Shown one piece after another: positions 1 to 10,783 of a DNA stretch of 64,000 nt. The translations under genes and the position numbers were made by a program. The notes below the pieces were generated by a model that did not search any database, had not been told where the DNA came from, and was given only the letters and a program-made list of their open reading frames with translations. Source of the stretch: Hyperoplus lanceolatus (taxonomy: Eukaryota > Chordata > Actinopteri > Uranoscopiformes > Ammodytidae); contig CM049395.1 in assembly GCA_026929865.2 (NCBI GenBank), positions 30,927,501 through 30,991,500 on the forward strand. Reading direction: 5' to 3'. Position 1 is the first letter of the stretch. Every line of letters starts with the position of its first letter.

Positions 1-26
1 ACTAGTGTAGGTCGGTCGGTGCTTAC

Positions 27-275
27 CTCTGCATAAACGAAGAGCGGCAGAACCAGCACCGCCAGCATCAAGTCTGCAACCGCCAAACTGACTATAAAAT
101 AGTTTGTTGTGGTTTTTAAAGCCTTCTCCAAGTGCACGCTAAGGCACACAAGCACGTTCCCACCAATGACGGTCACAATCAGCAAAATCCCGAAAATGAG
201 CGCTGGGAAATTGTGGGTTCGGACCGTTGCCGCCGGCAGCGTGCCGTTGTTAAAATCAGTGGAGATGTCCGACAT
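27..275 (-). CDS. drd4: Dopamine receptor D4, first coding exon (partial gene)
   Basis: The minus strand reads 83 codons from ATG at 275 to a consensus donor (GAG|GTAAGC) at 27/26. The protein starts [18 protein letters not shown], a short extracellular tail with one N-glycosylation sequon (NGT). TM1 carries the class A GN motif (GGNVLVC) and TM2 carries LAVADL with the conserved Asp 2.50. The exon ends at LPLFVYAE; from memory, human DRD4 exon 1 ends at the matching place (LPLFVYSE). D4 receptors are Gi/o-coupled dopamine receptors of neurons and retina. The remaining exons lie beyond base 1. The head-to-head position with cdhr5 matches human 11p15.5 and supports D4 over other dopamine or adrenergic receptors. 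Which teleost D4 paralogue it is cannot be told from one exon. Confidence 0.87.
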
Positions 276-1044
276 GGTCGCCGGGGTTTCGGACTGACAG
301 GTCCTTTGTCCGACGGAGAACGAGCCTCTCCGGAGTAGTTTTCATCTATGAGCCGTGTCCAGCAGCTCTGAGACGAGTAGGAGCGTTACAGGTGAGGTCA
401 GTTCGAGTTTTCCCTTGAAGACGCTCATCTGAGGCGGTCAGTGCGCACCGCTCTCGAAAAGCAAAGTCACTTTGCGCGCAATAATCCGCCGTATCCAGCC
501 GTTGTTTCGTTTTTCTCATACATTAACTGGACAAACATTGCCAACTCTTGTAGCATTATGCGGATCAGTTTCCGTGGCGCTTTCTCAGCATGCTTCTAAC
601 TGAATAAGTTTAGCAGGAGCGACGATTAAGAGGGCGACAGCTTAAATCCATCCGCACAAATCTGCTTACCGAAGCTCTGCTGAAGGTCCGCTTTGTGTTA
701 ACACTCACAGCAGGAAACCAAATTAGCTGTTTGACCAAGACAACATCAACAACAACATAGCACAAAATAATTTAAGAAGAATACATATTTCTGTTCAATA
801 AACAAATCCGTCTGCATGGGTCGGTTGATTCGCAGTTTAAACAGAGTCCTGTTGGATAAATCTGGGTTAAATATGGATTACTTTCTCACTTTTAGACCTC
901 GGAATTTCCCGCGAAACTTTAGGTATTAACTTGACATTTAAATGTGACGTAAATCTACACATTAATGTTGCACTGTAATTGAAGTTACACTTTTTAAGCC
1001 AAACCTAATCGAGGCCCTACTTAAACATGGCAAACAAAAAAACT
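276..1044. other. drd4 upstream region / 5' UTR side
   Basis: Non-coding DNA upstream of the drd4 start codon. The first 250 bases are comparatively GC-rich with several CpGs, as expected around a promoter and 5' UTR; beyond about 600 it becomes AT-rich. I see no TATA box that I would defend and no other gene. Confidence 0.4.
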
Positions 1045-1533
1045 TTAAAGGTCACATATTATGCTAAATGCACTTTTTAAATGTGTTCTAACATATCCAT
1101 GGGTCCACGGTGTGCCTAGAGACTGCCAAAATATAAAAAAAAAAAACAATCTCTCCTTTTCTCACTCTCCCCCTTTCTGAAACCCCCACCTCTCCCCCCC
1201 AATATACTCCAGTCAGAATTCTCCTCGTTTCTGACCTCAAAAACTGGAAAGCCAGAAGCTTCCACTGTGCAGCCCACACCCCTATTTCTTATTGGTCCAC
1301 GGCCCTGACAGACAGAGGGCGAGGCGTATCTGGCTTCGCTTCTGGACAGGGGGCGGGGGGAGCTCAAAGATTGTATATTTATGAGGGGAGCTGCAGCTCT
1401 TTTTAAAAAAAATAGGCCATTGTGAGATTAGCTGAACATCAGCATAGTACAATAAATTATCTGAACGTTTTTTTCAGCAAACAATTAAAGAAAAACGTAT
1501 TAGGAACCACTATGACCATACCAGCAAGCCTTT
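1045..1533 (+). repeat. TTAA-type MITE, copy 1 (left part)
   Basis: It begins TTAAAGGTCACATATTATGC at a TTAA, the target sequence of piggyBac-like elements. It shares long stretches with the copy at 26478-29626: the segments around 'ccatgggtccacggtgtgcc', 'gagactgccaaaatata', 'tctctccttttctcactctc' and 'cagcaaacaattaaag'. It has no coding capacity. The sequence continues to about 1533, where LINE sequence begins; a short stretch after the LINE (near 5440) resembles the missing right end. Confidence 0.6.
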
Positions 1534-3171
1534 TTGAATGAACTCCATCACAGTGACATTCATCTCACAACTGAAATATCTGATGTTGAATTAGCCTTGG
1601 ATTTTTTCACCAATACATTCACCTCAATTTTGCACCCCACAAAAAGCTCAGGGTATAAAATAGATCGAACCCCTGGTTTACCAATGAGCTGTCTGACTTA
1701 TTTACAGAGAGAAATAAAGCATGGTCTCTAGCCAGACGCTCTGGAGAAGATTTGAATTGGACAGTTTTTAGACAAATCAGAAATAGGTGTACGACCATGG
1801 TTAGGAAAACTAAATCGGATTACTACCTTGATTTAATTTCCAACTGCTACTCCAACCCTGCATTATTTTGGAAGGCTGTCAATTATAATAAAAACAATTC
1901 TAGCACTGTTCCCAGTCAGATAAAAATAAATGGGCAGACTTTAAATGACCAGAAAGAGATTGGTTTAGCCTTTAATAAACATTTTTTAGCTGCTGGTCAA
2001 CTCTTTAACAATGAAGGATCTACGCCTTCTACCACCACTAATAATTTACCACCTGTCTCTCAAACTCCTCTTTTTAGCCTTGTTCCAATTCCAACAAGTG
2101 TTGTTGTAGATGCGCTTCTAGCCATCAACCCCAGGAAGTATATGGGAGAGGACAATTTGGACCCATTTTCAATCAATCTCTCTACACATATAATATCAAA
2201 ACAAATAACCCATATTTTTAATCTTTCCATCTCCTCCGGTATTGTTCCTAAAGTCTGGAAAAAAGCTCATGTCATCCCATTGCATAAAGGGGGTGACAAA
2301 AGTGATCTCAACAATTACAGGCCAATTTCAAAACTCCCATGCCTGGCAAAAATCCTAGAATCAGTTATTAATAATCAGTTGAAAACCTTTTTATCCAGTG
2401 CTTCCATTCTGAGCCCATTTCAATCTGGTTTTAGGGCAGGTCACAGTACTGTATCTGCTGTCACTTTGGTCTTAGACAACATTGTTACAGCTATCGACAA
2501 AAAAAAGCACTGTGCAGCACTTTTTGTTGATCTGTCAAAAGCCTTTGATACTTTAGATCACCATTTGCTTTTACAGAGGCTGCATGATATTGGTTTTGAT
2601 TATTCTACATGTAGCTGGTTTAGGGACTATCTCTCTGATAGACAGCAGTCAGTAAAACTGGGAAGCTACCAAACTGAGTTTTTAACAGTTACAAATGGTG
2701 TTCCGCAGGGCTCAATTTTAGGTCCAGTCCTATTCACAATTTACATCAATAACATTGTTTCATCGCTACAAAACTGTCAAGCCCATTTGTATGCTGACGA
2801 CACTGTACTGTATTGCATTTCTGATTCGGTCCATCAATCTGTTCAGAACCTTCAGAGCTCTTTTAACACCCTGCAGGACTGTCTATTGGACCTCAGGCTT
2901 GTTCTTAATACAGACAAAACAAAATATATGTGTTTCTCCAGAGCAAGAACTATACATTTTAATGATCTTATTATTCACACAAATAATGGATCTCATATTG
3001 AAAGAGTCACTGAATATAAATATCTCGGCATCTGGATAGATGAAAAAGTATCTTTTAAATTTCACATAAAAAATCTTGTCTGTCGTCTGCGACAAAAGAT
3101 TGGATATTTTTATAGGAACAAAACCACCTTCCCTTTATTTAGTAGGAAAAGGATTATTGAGGCAGTTTTTA

Positions 3172-4803
3172 CACTCAACAAAAATATAAATGCAACACTT
3201 TTGTTTTTGCTCCCATTTTTCATGAGATGGACTTAAAGATCTAAAATTCATTCCAGATACACAATATTACCATTTCTCTCAAACATTGTTCACAAATCTG
3301 TCTAAATGTGTGATAGTGAGCACTTCTGCTTTGCTGAGATAATCCATCCCACATCACAGGTGTGCCACATCAAGATGCTGATCTGACATCATGATTAGTG
3401 CACAGGTTTGCCTTAGACTGTCCACAATAAAAGGCCACCCTGAAATGTGCAGTTTTGTCTCACAGCAAAATGCCACAGATGCCACAAGCATTGAGGGAGC
3501 GTGCAATTGGCATGCTGACAGCAGGAATGTCAACCAGATCTGTTGCTCGTGCATTGAATGTTCATTTCTCCACCATAAGCCGTCTCCAAAGGCGTTTCAG
3601 ATAATATGGCAGTACATCCAACCGGCCTCACAACCGCAGACCACCTGTAACCCCACCAGCCCAGGACCTCCACATCCAGCAGGTTCACCTCCAAGATCGT
3701 CTGAGACCAGCCACTGAGACAGCCGCTGAAACAATTGGTTTGCATAACCAAACAATTTCTGCACAAACTGTCAGAAACCGTCTCAGGGAAGCTCAACTGC
3801 ATGCTCATCGTCCTCATCGGGGTCTTGACCTGACTCCAGCTCATCGCCGTAACAGACTTGAGTGGGCAAATGCTCACATTCGATGGCGTCTGGCACGTTG
3901 GAGAGGTGTTCTCTTCACGGATGAATCTCGGTTTACATTGTTCAGGACAGATGGCAGACAGCGTGTGTGGCGTCGTGTGTGTGAGCGCTTTGCTGATGTT
4001 AATGTTGTGGATCGAGTGGCCCATGGTGGTGGTGGGGTTATGGTATGGGCAGGCATCTGTTATGGACGAAGATCACAGGTGCATTTTATTGATGGCATTT
4101 TGAATGCACAGAGATACCGTGATGAGATCCTGAGGCCCATTGTTGTGCCATACATCCATGAACATCACCTCACGTTTCAGCAAGATAATGCACGGCCCCA
4201 TGTTGCAAGGATCTGTACACAATTCCTGGAAGCTGAAAATTTCCCAGTTCTTGCATGGCCAGCATACTCACCGGACATGTCACCCATTGAGCATGTTTGG
4301 GATGTGCTTGACCGGCGTATACGACAGCGTGCACCACTTCCCACTAATATTCAGCAACTTCGCACAGCCATTGAAGAGGAGTGGACCAACATTACACAGG
4401 CCACAATTGACAATCTGATCAACTCTATGCGAAGAAGATGTGTTGCACTGCATGAGGCAAATGGTGGTCACACCATATACTGACTGGTTCTGAGTCCCCA
4501 GACCCCCAATAAAGCAAAAAAAATGCACATTTCAGAGTGGCCTTTTATTGTGGACAGTCTAAGGCACACCTGTGCACTAATCATGATGTCAGATCAGCAT
4601 CTTGATGTGGCACACCTGTGAGGTGGGATGGATTATCTCAGCAAAGCAGAAGTGCTCACTATCACACATTTAGACAGATTTGTGAACAATGTTTGAGAGA
4701 AATGGTAATATTGTGTATCTGGAATGAATTTTAGATCTTTAAGTCCATCTCATGAAAAATGGGAGCAAAAACAAAAGTGTTGCGTTTATATTTTTGTTGA
4801 GTG
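3172..4803 (+). mobile_element. Tc1/mariner transposon with ~280-bp inverted repeats
   Basis: The 1632-bp element is flanked by a TA duplication (3170-3171 and 4804-4805). The left end CACTCAACAAAAATATAA is mirrored at the right end, and the inverted repeats extend about 280 bp on each side (3172 to ~3450 and ~4525 to 4803) with few mismatches. It lies inside the LINE at 1534-5430, and the LINE codons are contiguous on either side of the target TA. A deleted relative with near-identical ends is at 51923-52788. Confidence 0.95.
3470..4483 (+). pseudogene. Tc1 transposase, one in-frame stop
   Basis: From ATG 3470 (MPQMPQALRERAIGMLTAGM) the frame encodes the HTH DNA-binding domain. It meets TAA at 3602-3604, directly after LQRRFR, then stays open in the same frame to the stop at 4481-4483, about 338 codons in all. 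The catalytic domain has the DD34E triad of Tc1 transposases: D in FTDESRF, D in FQQDNARPH and E in SPDMSPIEHVWD, with 34 residues between the last two. A GGGGVMVWAGI stretch is also present. All three catalytic acids remain, so a single substitution separates this copy from an open transposase frame. It is a plain DNA transposon and probably young in this genome. Confidence 0.93.
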
Positions 4804-5430
4804 TATGTCTGTCCTTGATTACGGTGATGTGGTTTATAGGCATGCATCTCAATCATGTCTTAAACTCCTAGACTCTGTTTTTCACTCTGCCTTAAGGTTC
4901 ATTACAGGAGATGCTTATGACACTCACCACTGTCTTTTATATGAAAAGGTTGGGTGGTCCTCTCTTAAAGAGAGACGTGATGCACATTGGCATATTTTTA
5001 TATATAAAGCCCTGACCGGAAAGCTGCCACTCTATTTGACAACAATGTTGCATATTTCAGATGGGCTTTATCAAACCCGCTCAACTGACATGCTCATGTT
5101 ATATGTTCCATACGCCCAGTCTGACCTTGGTAAAACTGCTTTTAGCCACAGTGCCCCTGACTCCTGGAACAGCCTACAACATCAAATTAAAATAAATACA
5201 CTCATAACTGTTAACCAACTTAAAGTTATTATTTTGAATCAGCCCCACTCCACTTGTAACTGTTTTAATTAGGCTATTGTTCTGCTTCATTCAATTGATC
5301 TGAATGTTTTAATTGTTGTTGTCTCATTGTAAGCTTGTTGTGTATTCTCATTGTATATTGTGTATCTGTCTCGACGTCATTGTAAAAGAGGGTCACCCCT
5401 CAATTGATCTTTCGAGAATAAATAAAGGAA

Positions 5431-6962
5431 AATGAAATATAATATGGTGTATAATAGAACCGAAAAGTGTATAATATGGGTTAAATTGAACTAAACCAAA
5501 CCAAAAGTTTAAAATAGCAAAACACATGAGAAATGTAGCCTAAATAGAACCAACTTCTCAATGATATAAGACCAAATGACAGTTTTTCTCTGTTGTTGAG
5601 ATAAAGTATTCGGTCACATTAAAACTAAAGGTTTGCAGTTGCCTATGATGTAAGGCTAGCCTACATACTATTCTACTGTTGTTAGTATTCTATTCTGCTT
5701 GCAGTTCTAGTATTTTACCAATACATCTATGTTAATTGCTGCTATTGTACCCCTATTTGCACTAGTTATGAAGGGCTAATGTGCTACAATGTTGGATATA
5801 GTAGGAAAAAGTCAACATCTTTTTTGTCCTATGGAGCCACTCAAATGGCCCTTGTAAGATATCAGGGCAAGTGTGGAAATACAATTAGCCAACGGGTTAA
5901 AGATGCTGGTTTGAATAAAGATTTTAAAAAGGGCACAATGTTCATTACTTTCTTTTGCATACCTGAAAAACAAACAGAAATCCTACATGTACAATCACTT
6001 GTGTGACAAGTAAATTTGATTCAGTGTGAAATATGGGACACTGCATCACTTTGATGGAGTTCCTCATCCACAGGCAGTCATCTGTTTCTTGCTATAAAAA
6101 AGTGAACCATGATTAAAAGGTTTCAACTTCTGCCAACTTCTATTCAAGTTTGACGAAGTGGAACTGAAGGAAAATTAGGTCAAGATGTGAAATAATCTTC
6201 ATCACTAGTGGCGAGTGTGTTCCCCTGTAACTCGGAGCCAACGTGATAACTGGCGAGAACTGGTTTGCGTATATGTAATGTGTTCCTCTTTACACTCTTG
6301 CTTTTGTGTTTTTGGTTGGATTAGGCTATTGTTATAATTTTTACAGTATTTGAAGGCAGAAAGGCTTTTAATTCCAGGTCTAGTTTTTCACCCCGTAACA
6401 TAATCAGACATCACATGCAGCAAACAGCTGACAAATTAATTTCAACAAATGCTACTTCTGACTTCCTGATGCTCCTTGGGCTTGAATATCATTAGAATAA
6501 AGTCAGCAGCAATTATCTCTTCACACATTGTCCCAAAGCCTTGGGAGGAAAGGAGAATAGCACACATGCCTTAAAAAAAACACAACGCAGAGGTTTAACT
6601 CAGCTTGAATTCCATGGACAGATACTATAAAAAGACAAGGAAGATAACTGAAGTATCATTCATTAATGGAAATAAAAAACAAACCACTGGAGCAGTATTA
6701 GTCTCTTACTCCACTTGATTTAATGATTAAATGAGAAATGTTAATGAAAAGGATGATCTCCGAGTGAAGTGAGATTTGAAGAGTTTTAGGCAAATTAAAT
6801 CAGACCAAAAAAAGTGGCATAATAGAATTATAACCATGAGCTTGTTAACACTTTCACTTACAAAATAAATTCTAAGAAAATAAGTACATGGATTCAGTCT
6901 TGTGTTATGTTTGAGATTGATAACTAAAGTATTATTAGCTAAGATAGGCTTGTTGCTTGTTA
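5431..6962. other. Non-coding, no gene seen
   Basis: AT-rich DNA between the LINE end and the IS630-type element. The first bases after the LINE (about 5437-5500, 'ataatatggtgtataata') look like the remaining right end of the MITE that begins at 1045. A 75-codon frame at 5779-6006 resembles no family I know. Nothing else is recognisable. Confidence 0.4.
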
Positions 6963-7467
6963 CAGTTTTTGCCGAATGCTTACACACATGTTGCAGACTT
7001 TGGCCCACTGTGTCAAAACTTAACACACAGGCCGAATAGGACAAAGCACATGGAGATAAACTTCTAACTTATACAGCAAAATTAAACTCTTGAAACAAAA
7101 CCTAACAATCCCATTTCAAAACTGTTTTTAGCATCAAAACAATACACACATGCATATTTGAATTACTGTTTCCTAGCAGCAACAACACACAGATGTGCTT
7201 TATGCGAAACACAGCTGTATTCAGTACTTTGGATGGTTTTTGACTTTAAAAGTCTCATAAAGATTTTTTTTGTGAAAGATTGATCCACTACAGTTGATCT
7301 AGACACATGAAAACAAAATGTAAACGCTCCAGATTTTTTATTGTATTTTGCCATTTCAGGTTTTTGCAAAAGTAAAAAAAAAACACACAAAGACACACAA
7401 GAAATAGTACAACTAGAATGTTCTACAAAACATAGTGTTGTAGGGGAATGATTGGAAGACTTTTAGG

Positions 7468-7581
7468 CTATGGATCCTGTCTCCTGTTGGCATCTGGCCA
7501 CATCACCTCATCCACGTCACAGGCAATGTCCTCCCTTGCCAAGCAACAGGGGAAATATCGCCTTGCGTGCCGTATCCAACC
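7468..7581 (-). pseudogene. IS630-type transposase, C-terminal piece
   Basis: The minus strand reads GWIRHARRYFPCCLARED, then IACDVDEVMWPDANRRQDP and a TAG stop at 7470-7468. This agrees with the C-terminus of a widespread fish DDE transposase as I remember it (RHARRYFPRCLARE, ACDVDE, LWPD). A second, more decayed version (DIACDVNEAMWPDTNGRR) lies at about 7812-7880. The catalytic domain between these pieces and the N-terminal pieces is missing. Confidence 0.75.
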
Positions 7582-8159
7582 TTTTGCAGAAATTTTTGGA
7601 AAGATTGATCCACTATATTTTCAATTAGAAAAGAAAAAAAGTTTATATTGCAATTTCATGGTTTTGGCCAACAAAAGAAAAAAACACAACGAATAGGTAG
7701 GATCGCAGTTCAACAAGCAATTCAGTGTGTCACTATGAACTCTGAAACAATTACAGTAAAAAAAAGATGTGTTGTAAGGAATGGGGCGAGTGGATTATGA
7801 ATCCTTTGGATACCGCCTCCCGTTTGTGTCTGGCCACATCGCCTCATTGACATCACATGCAATGTCATCCTTTCAGAAGCAACAGCAAAAATATTCCTGA
7901 TATCCAGTCTAAATATCCTAATTATGGAGCTACTGTGTTGTTGGGCTGGAATCTCAGACCAGCCCCCTATATTGTTAGGCCATGACCTATAACATGGTCC
8001 ACTATAGTGACCCTGTCTCCATCTGTTGTCTCCTTTGTCATCGTCCTCCTGTCGCTCTATTTTGTCCTCTTCCCCTGCCTCTTACTGTCTCACAAAGGAG
8101 CTGAGCTCACCTGAGGTCTATTTGTAATGCTAAGGCTCACACTGATAGGTATTATATTA

Positions 8160-8467
8160 GCTTTATTTTTTATTTTTCATGTGTGTGAATCTGTGTGCTT
8201 TTCCAATTTTAGTTGTGTTTTGTATTTTAAATAGATGTGTTTTCAAAAGGATTGCAGGTGATTTCCTTTTTGACCAATGTGTCTTATGTGAAACACTGTG
8301 TGTAGTGTTTTGCAAAAAGTGTGTTGGAGAATTTCAAACACAGTGCAAAGCACTTATTGTGTTTGTAGGGTTGGTGCTTGTGTTTAGGGAATGGTCACCA
8401 AAGTTAGAGGTTGTGATGCTTTGGACCTGGCAACCACTATTAGTGTTTAAGCATTAGGTAAAAACTG
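8160..8467. repeat. Direct repeat, unit 1 (transposon terminal segment)
   Basis: About 300 bp, near-identical in the same orientation to 9000-9307. Both end in GGTAAAAACTGTA. Read on the minus strand it is the terminal repeat and leader upstream of the IS630-type transposase start. The open frame on the plus strand is fortuitous. Confidence 0.85.
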
Positions 8468-8723
8468 TAAACAAGACTGCTCAGTCTGTGTGAATCTCAG
8501 GACAGAGAAACAAGAGCAAATGATTCACTGAAGTTTGCATTTTATTCAAAATATTTTTTAAACTGTAAACATAGTTAAGATGGTGTTTTTTTATTATTAT
8601 TATAGGCCAATAGGCCTATAATAATAATTTATTTACTGCAAATCGCGGCCTTTCGCGCGGATATGACCATACACAAGCACACATCGCGCTTGCTAAAAAA
8701 AAAAAAAAGTCTGAACGTTCTTA

Positions 8724-8951
8724 TTACTGTATTGCTGCCACTGAGTAGCGACTCAGGTTTGGCTGGACTCTCTGCCCAGCCTCCCTCATTGTTAGGCCAT
8801 GATTTATGACATGGTCCACCAAAGTGGCCCTCAAGTCATCGGATATGTGTCTCCTTCTGTTGCCTGCTCCCCTTCTTCGTCCTCTTCCTCTACCTCTTCC
8901 TCGTCCTGCTGCTGCTGCTCTTCCTCTCCCTCTCCCTCTTTCTGCATCCAT
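8724..8951 (-). pseudogene. IS630-type transposase, N-terminal piece
   Basis: 75 codons on the minus strand from ATG 8951: MDAERGRGRGR, a Gly/Arg-rich tail, RRRHISDDLRATLVDHVI, then NHGLTMREAGQRVQPNLSR and a stop at 8726-8724. The basic tail followed by a helix-turn-helix with LTMREAGQRV is typical of this transposase family. It stops before the second half of the DNA-binding region and has no catalytic domain. A degraded duplicate of the same region lies at about 7940-8150. Confidence 0.75.
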
Positions 8952-8999
8952 GTTCAGGTGTATTTGTAGTGCTATGGCTTCGAGTGATTGGTTTACAAT

Positions 9000-9307
9000 T
9001 AGTTTCAAAATGTTTTCATGTGTGTGAGTCTGTGTGTTTTTCCAATTTTAGTTGTGTTTTGTATTTTAAATAGATGTGTTTTCCCAAGGATTGCAGGTGA
9101 TTTCCTTTTTGACCAATGTGTCTTATGTAAAACACTGTGTGTAGTGTTTTGCAAGAAGTGTGTTGGAGAATTTCAAACACAGTGCAAAGCATTTATTGTG
9201 TTTGTAGGGTTGGTGCTTGTGTTTAGGGCATGGTCACCAAAGTTAGAGGTTGTGATGCTTTGGACCTGGCAACCACTATTAGTGTTTAAGCATTAGGTAA
9301 AAACTGT
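9000..9307. repeat. Direct repeat, unit 2 (transposon terminal segment)
   Basis: Second copy of the segment at 8160-8467, differing at few positions. Its outer edge CTG-TA at 9305-9309 is the outer end of the composite IS630-type element. Confidence 0.85.
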
Positions 9308-10681
9308 AAGATGGCCTTGTTTCTTTAGCAGAAGAACATAGTAAAATAAAATGCTCAATGTTTGGCAAAGCAATAGTTGTACTCAGAACCCTATTAATGA
9401 TCATTTAAACATGGTTTTATGAAAACGTTCAGTATGGGTACTTTCAGTATCTATCCTTTCTGCCCTGGTATTGATATCTTGTATCTGGACTGGACCACAA
9501 TTTGTGGTATCGTCCAACGTATACATGGCCATACTCAAAGGAGGACAGAAAGGCTGATAAAGAAAGTGTCAAGACACAATCATGGACAATCGATAACAGC
9601 ATCCACTTCCTGATTGTCTCACCTCAAAGGGATTCCTGTTGTTGCTCATTGGCTGAACAATTAATCGATTTCAAATTGAAACCGTGATTAGAAACAATGT
9701 GATTAGATCCTTGCACAGGCTGTGACTTAGGATCTACATTATGCAGCATGTCGGACCCGGTGTCCAAACTGTCTTGTGAATGGACAATTTAATACAAAAT
9801 AAAAGCAGTACTTTTGGTGGTTAACGAGTATTTTAGGTTGTAGACAACAAACGTTGATAACAACTCATAAGTCACATGTACACATCGTGTATACATATTG
9901 TTTATATTATATTTAGGATCATTATATTACATGTACAGTATCCTACTTTACGACAGTTCTTACTTTAGTTTTATTGTTATTTCCACCTACAGTATTCTAT
10001 TTTGTCTACATATAATTACATTTTATTTTGCAGTTTTATATCTATATTTTATATTTATATGGTGCACCTGATTGCTAAACTTTTTATCTGCACTGTGTCC
10101 TTGCACTACTTTTGTGTTTATTTGAGTCTCAGGTGGCTGTCTTCCCTTATGTTTTTCCTTCTTCTATTACACAGTATTGTTGTTAATAATGTCCTTGCCA
10201 GTGGCTGCTGCTGTAATTGTTGTGCCATGACACATAAACATCTTCAATCTTGAAATCTTGGACATTGAATTTGCAACAAAAAAGTGCAAGGCTGGTCATG
10301 GAAGAGTTCTCAGATCACCAATCAACACCACAAACCTATATCAGCAGCACTGATTTGATGCTGCTGCTACACTGTTCGACTGTAAGCCTAGCATCTATCC
10401 ATCAGTTATAGCCATCCAGAGTTATATCCTGGGGTCATTTAAAAATTTTTTTTATTTAACACGTTTCTTTATATGTGAGATACAGTTTATCTTATCTAAA
10501 AAAATTGAAATACAGCAACATTTTACTGGATGAATGCTTGTGAAACTGTGACAAATTCAGATTTGAAATGCTGTTACCACCCAGTGAGCAGTTTCTCTCA
10601 CCTTAAGCTCCACCGGATCCTCCTTAAGTGTGTTGCTGCCACTTGACTAGTTTTTACATGTCAGTGTGTGATAGCTTTTCT
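9308..10681. other. Non-coding, no gene seen
   Basis: AT-rich unique-looking DNA. Short open frames (9419-9613, 10002-10253) have no recognisable similarity, no splice context and no biased codon use that I can see. Confidence 0.4.
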
Positions 10682-10696
10682 CACACACACACACAC

Positions 10697-10779
<83 letters not shown>
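10682..10779. repeat. (CA)n microsatellite
   Basis: About 98 bp of nearly pure CA, with one CG interruption near 10700. Likely length-polymorphic. Confidence 0.98.

Positions 10780-10783
<4 letters not shown>

Larger units (their letters stand above)
1534..5430 (+). mobile_element. 5'-truncated non-LTR retrotransposon (CR1/L2/Rex1 group), split by a Tc1 element
   Basis: Frames at 1534-1731, 1752-3170 and 4806-5272 encode the end of the region between endonuclease and RT, a reverse transcriptase and a C-terminal domain. RT landmarks are NYRPISKLPCLAKILE, QSGFRAGHST, LFVDLSKAFDTLDH, GVPQGSILGPVLF and the catalytic LYADDT. After the Tc1 insert the protein resumes with SVLDYGDVVYRHAS, RFITGDAY and FIYKALTGKLP. 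The endonuclease is missing (5' truncation), and the frame is broken near 1731-1752. The 3' UTR ends in AATAAATAAAGG at about 5430. The clade within the jockey/CR1/L2 group is uncertain. It is not the same family as the L2 copy at 18-22.8 kb. Confidence 0.85.
6963..9307 (-). mobile_element. Decayed IS630/Tc1-type (ISRm11-like) transposon, composite of two copies
   Basis: The outer ends are inverted repeats CAGTTTTTGCCGAATGCTTA (6963 onward) and its near-complement ending at 9307, each beside a TA. On the minus strand there are two C-terminal transposase pieces (about 7470-7581 and 7810-7880) and two N-terminal pieces (7940-8150 and 8724-8951). The segments 8160-8467 and 9000-9307, next to each N-terminal piece, are near-identical and represent the same transposon end twice. 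The simplest reading is a second, internally deleted copy (about 7751-8467) inside a first one. The family name is from memory of a fish transposase with a GRGRGR N-terminus and is less certain than the structure. Confidence 0.75.

Noticed and set aside
8179-9296. Two near-identical 92-codon plus-strand frames
   Set aside because: They are the non-coding ends of a duplicated transposon; the real coding direction is minus.
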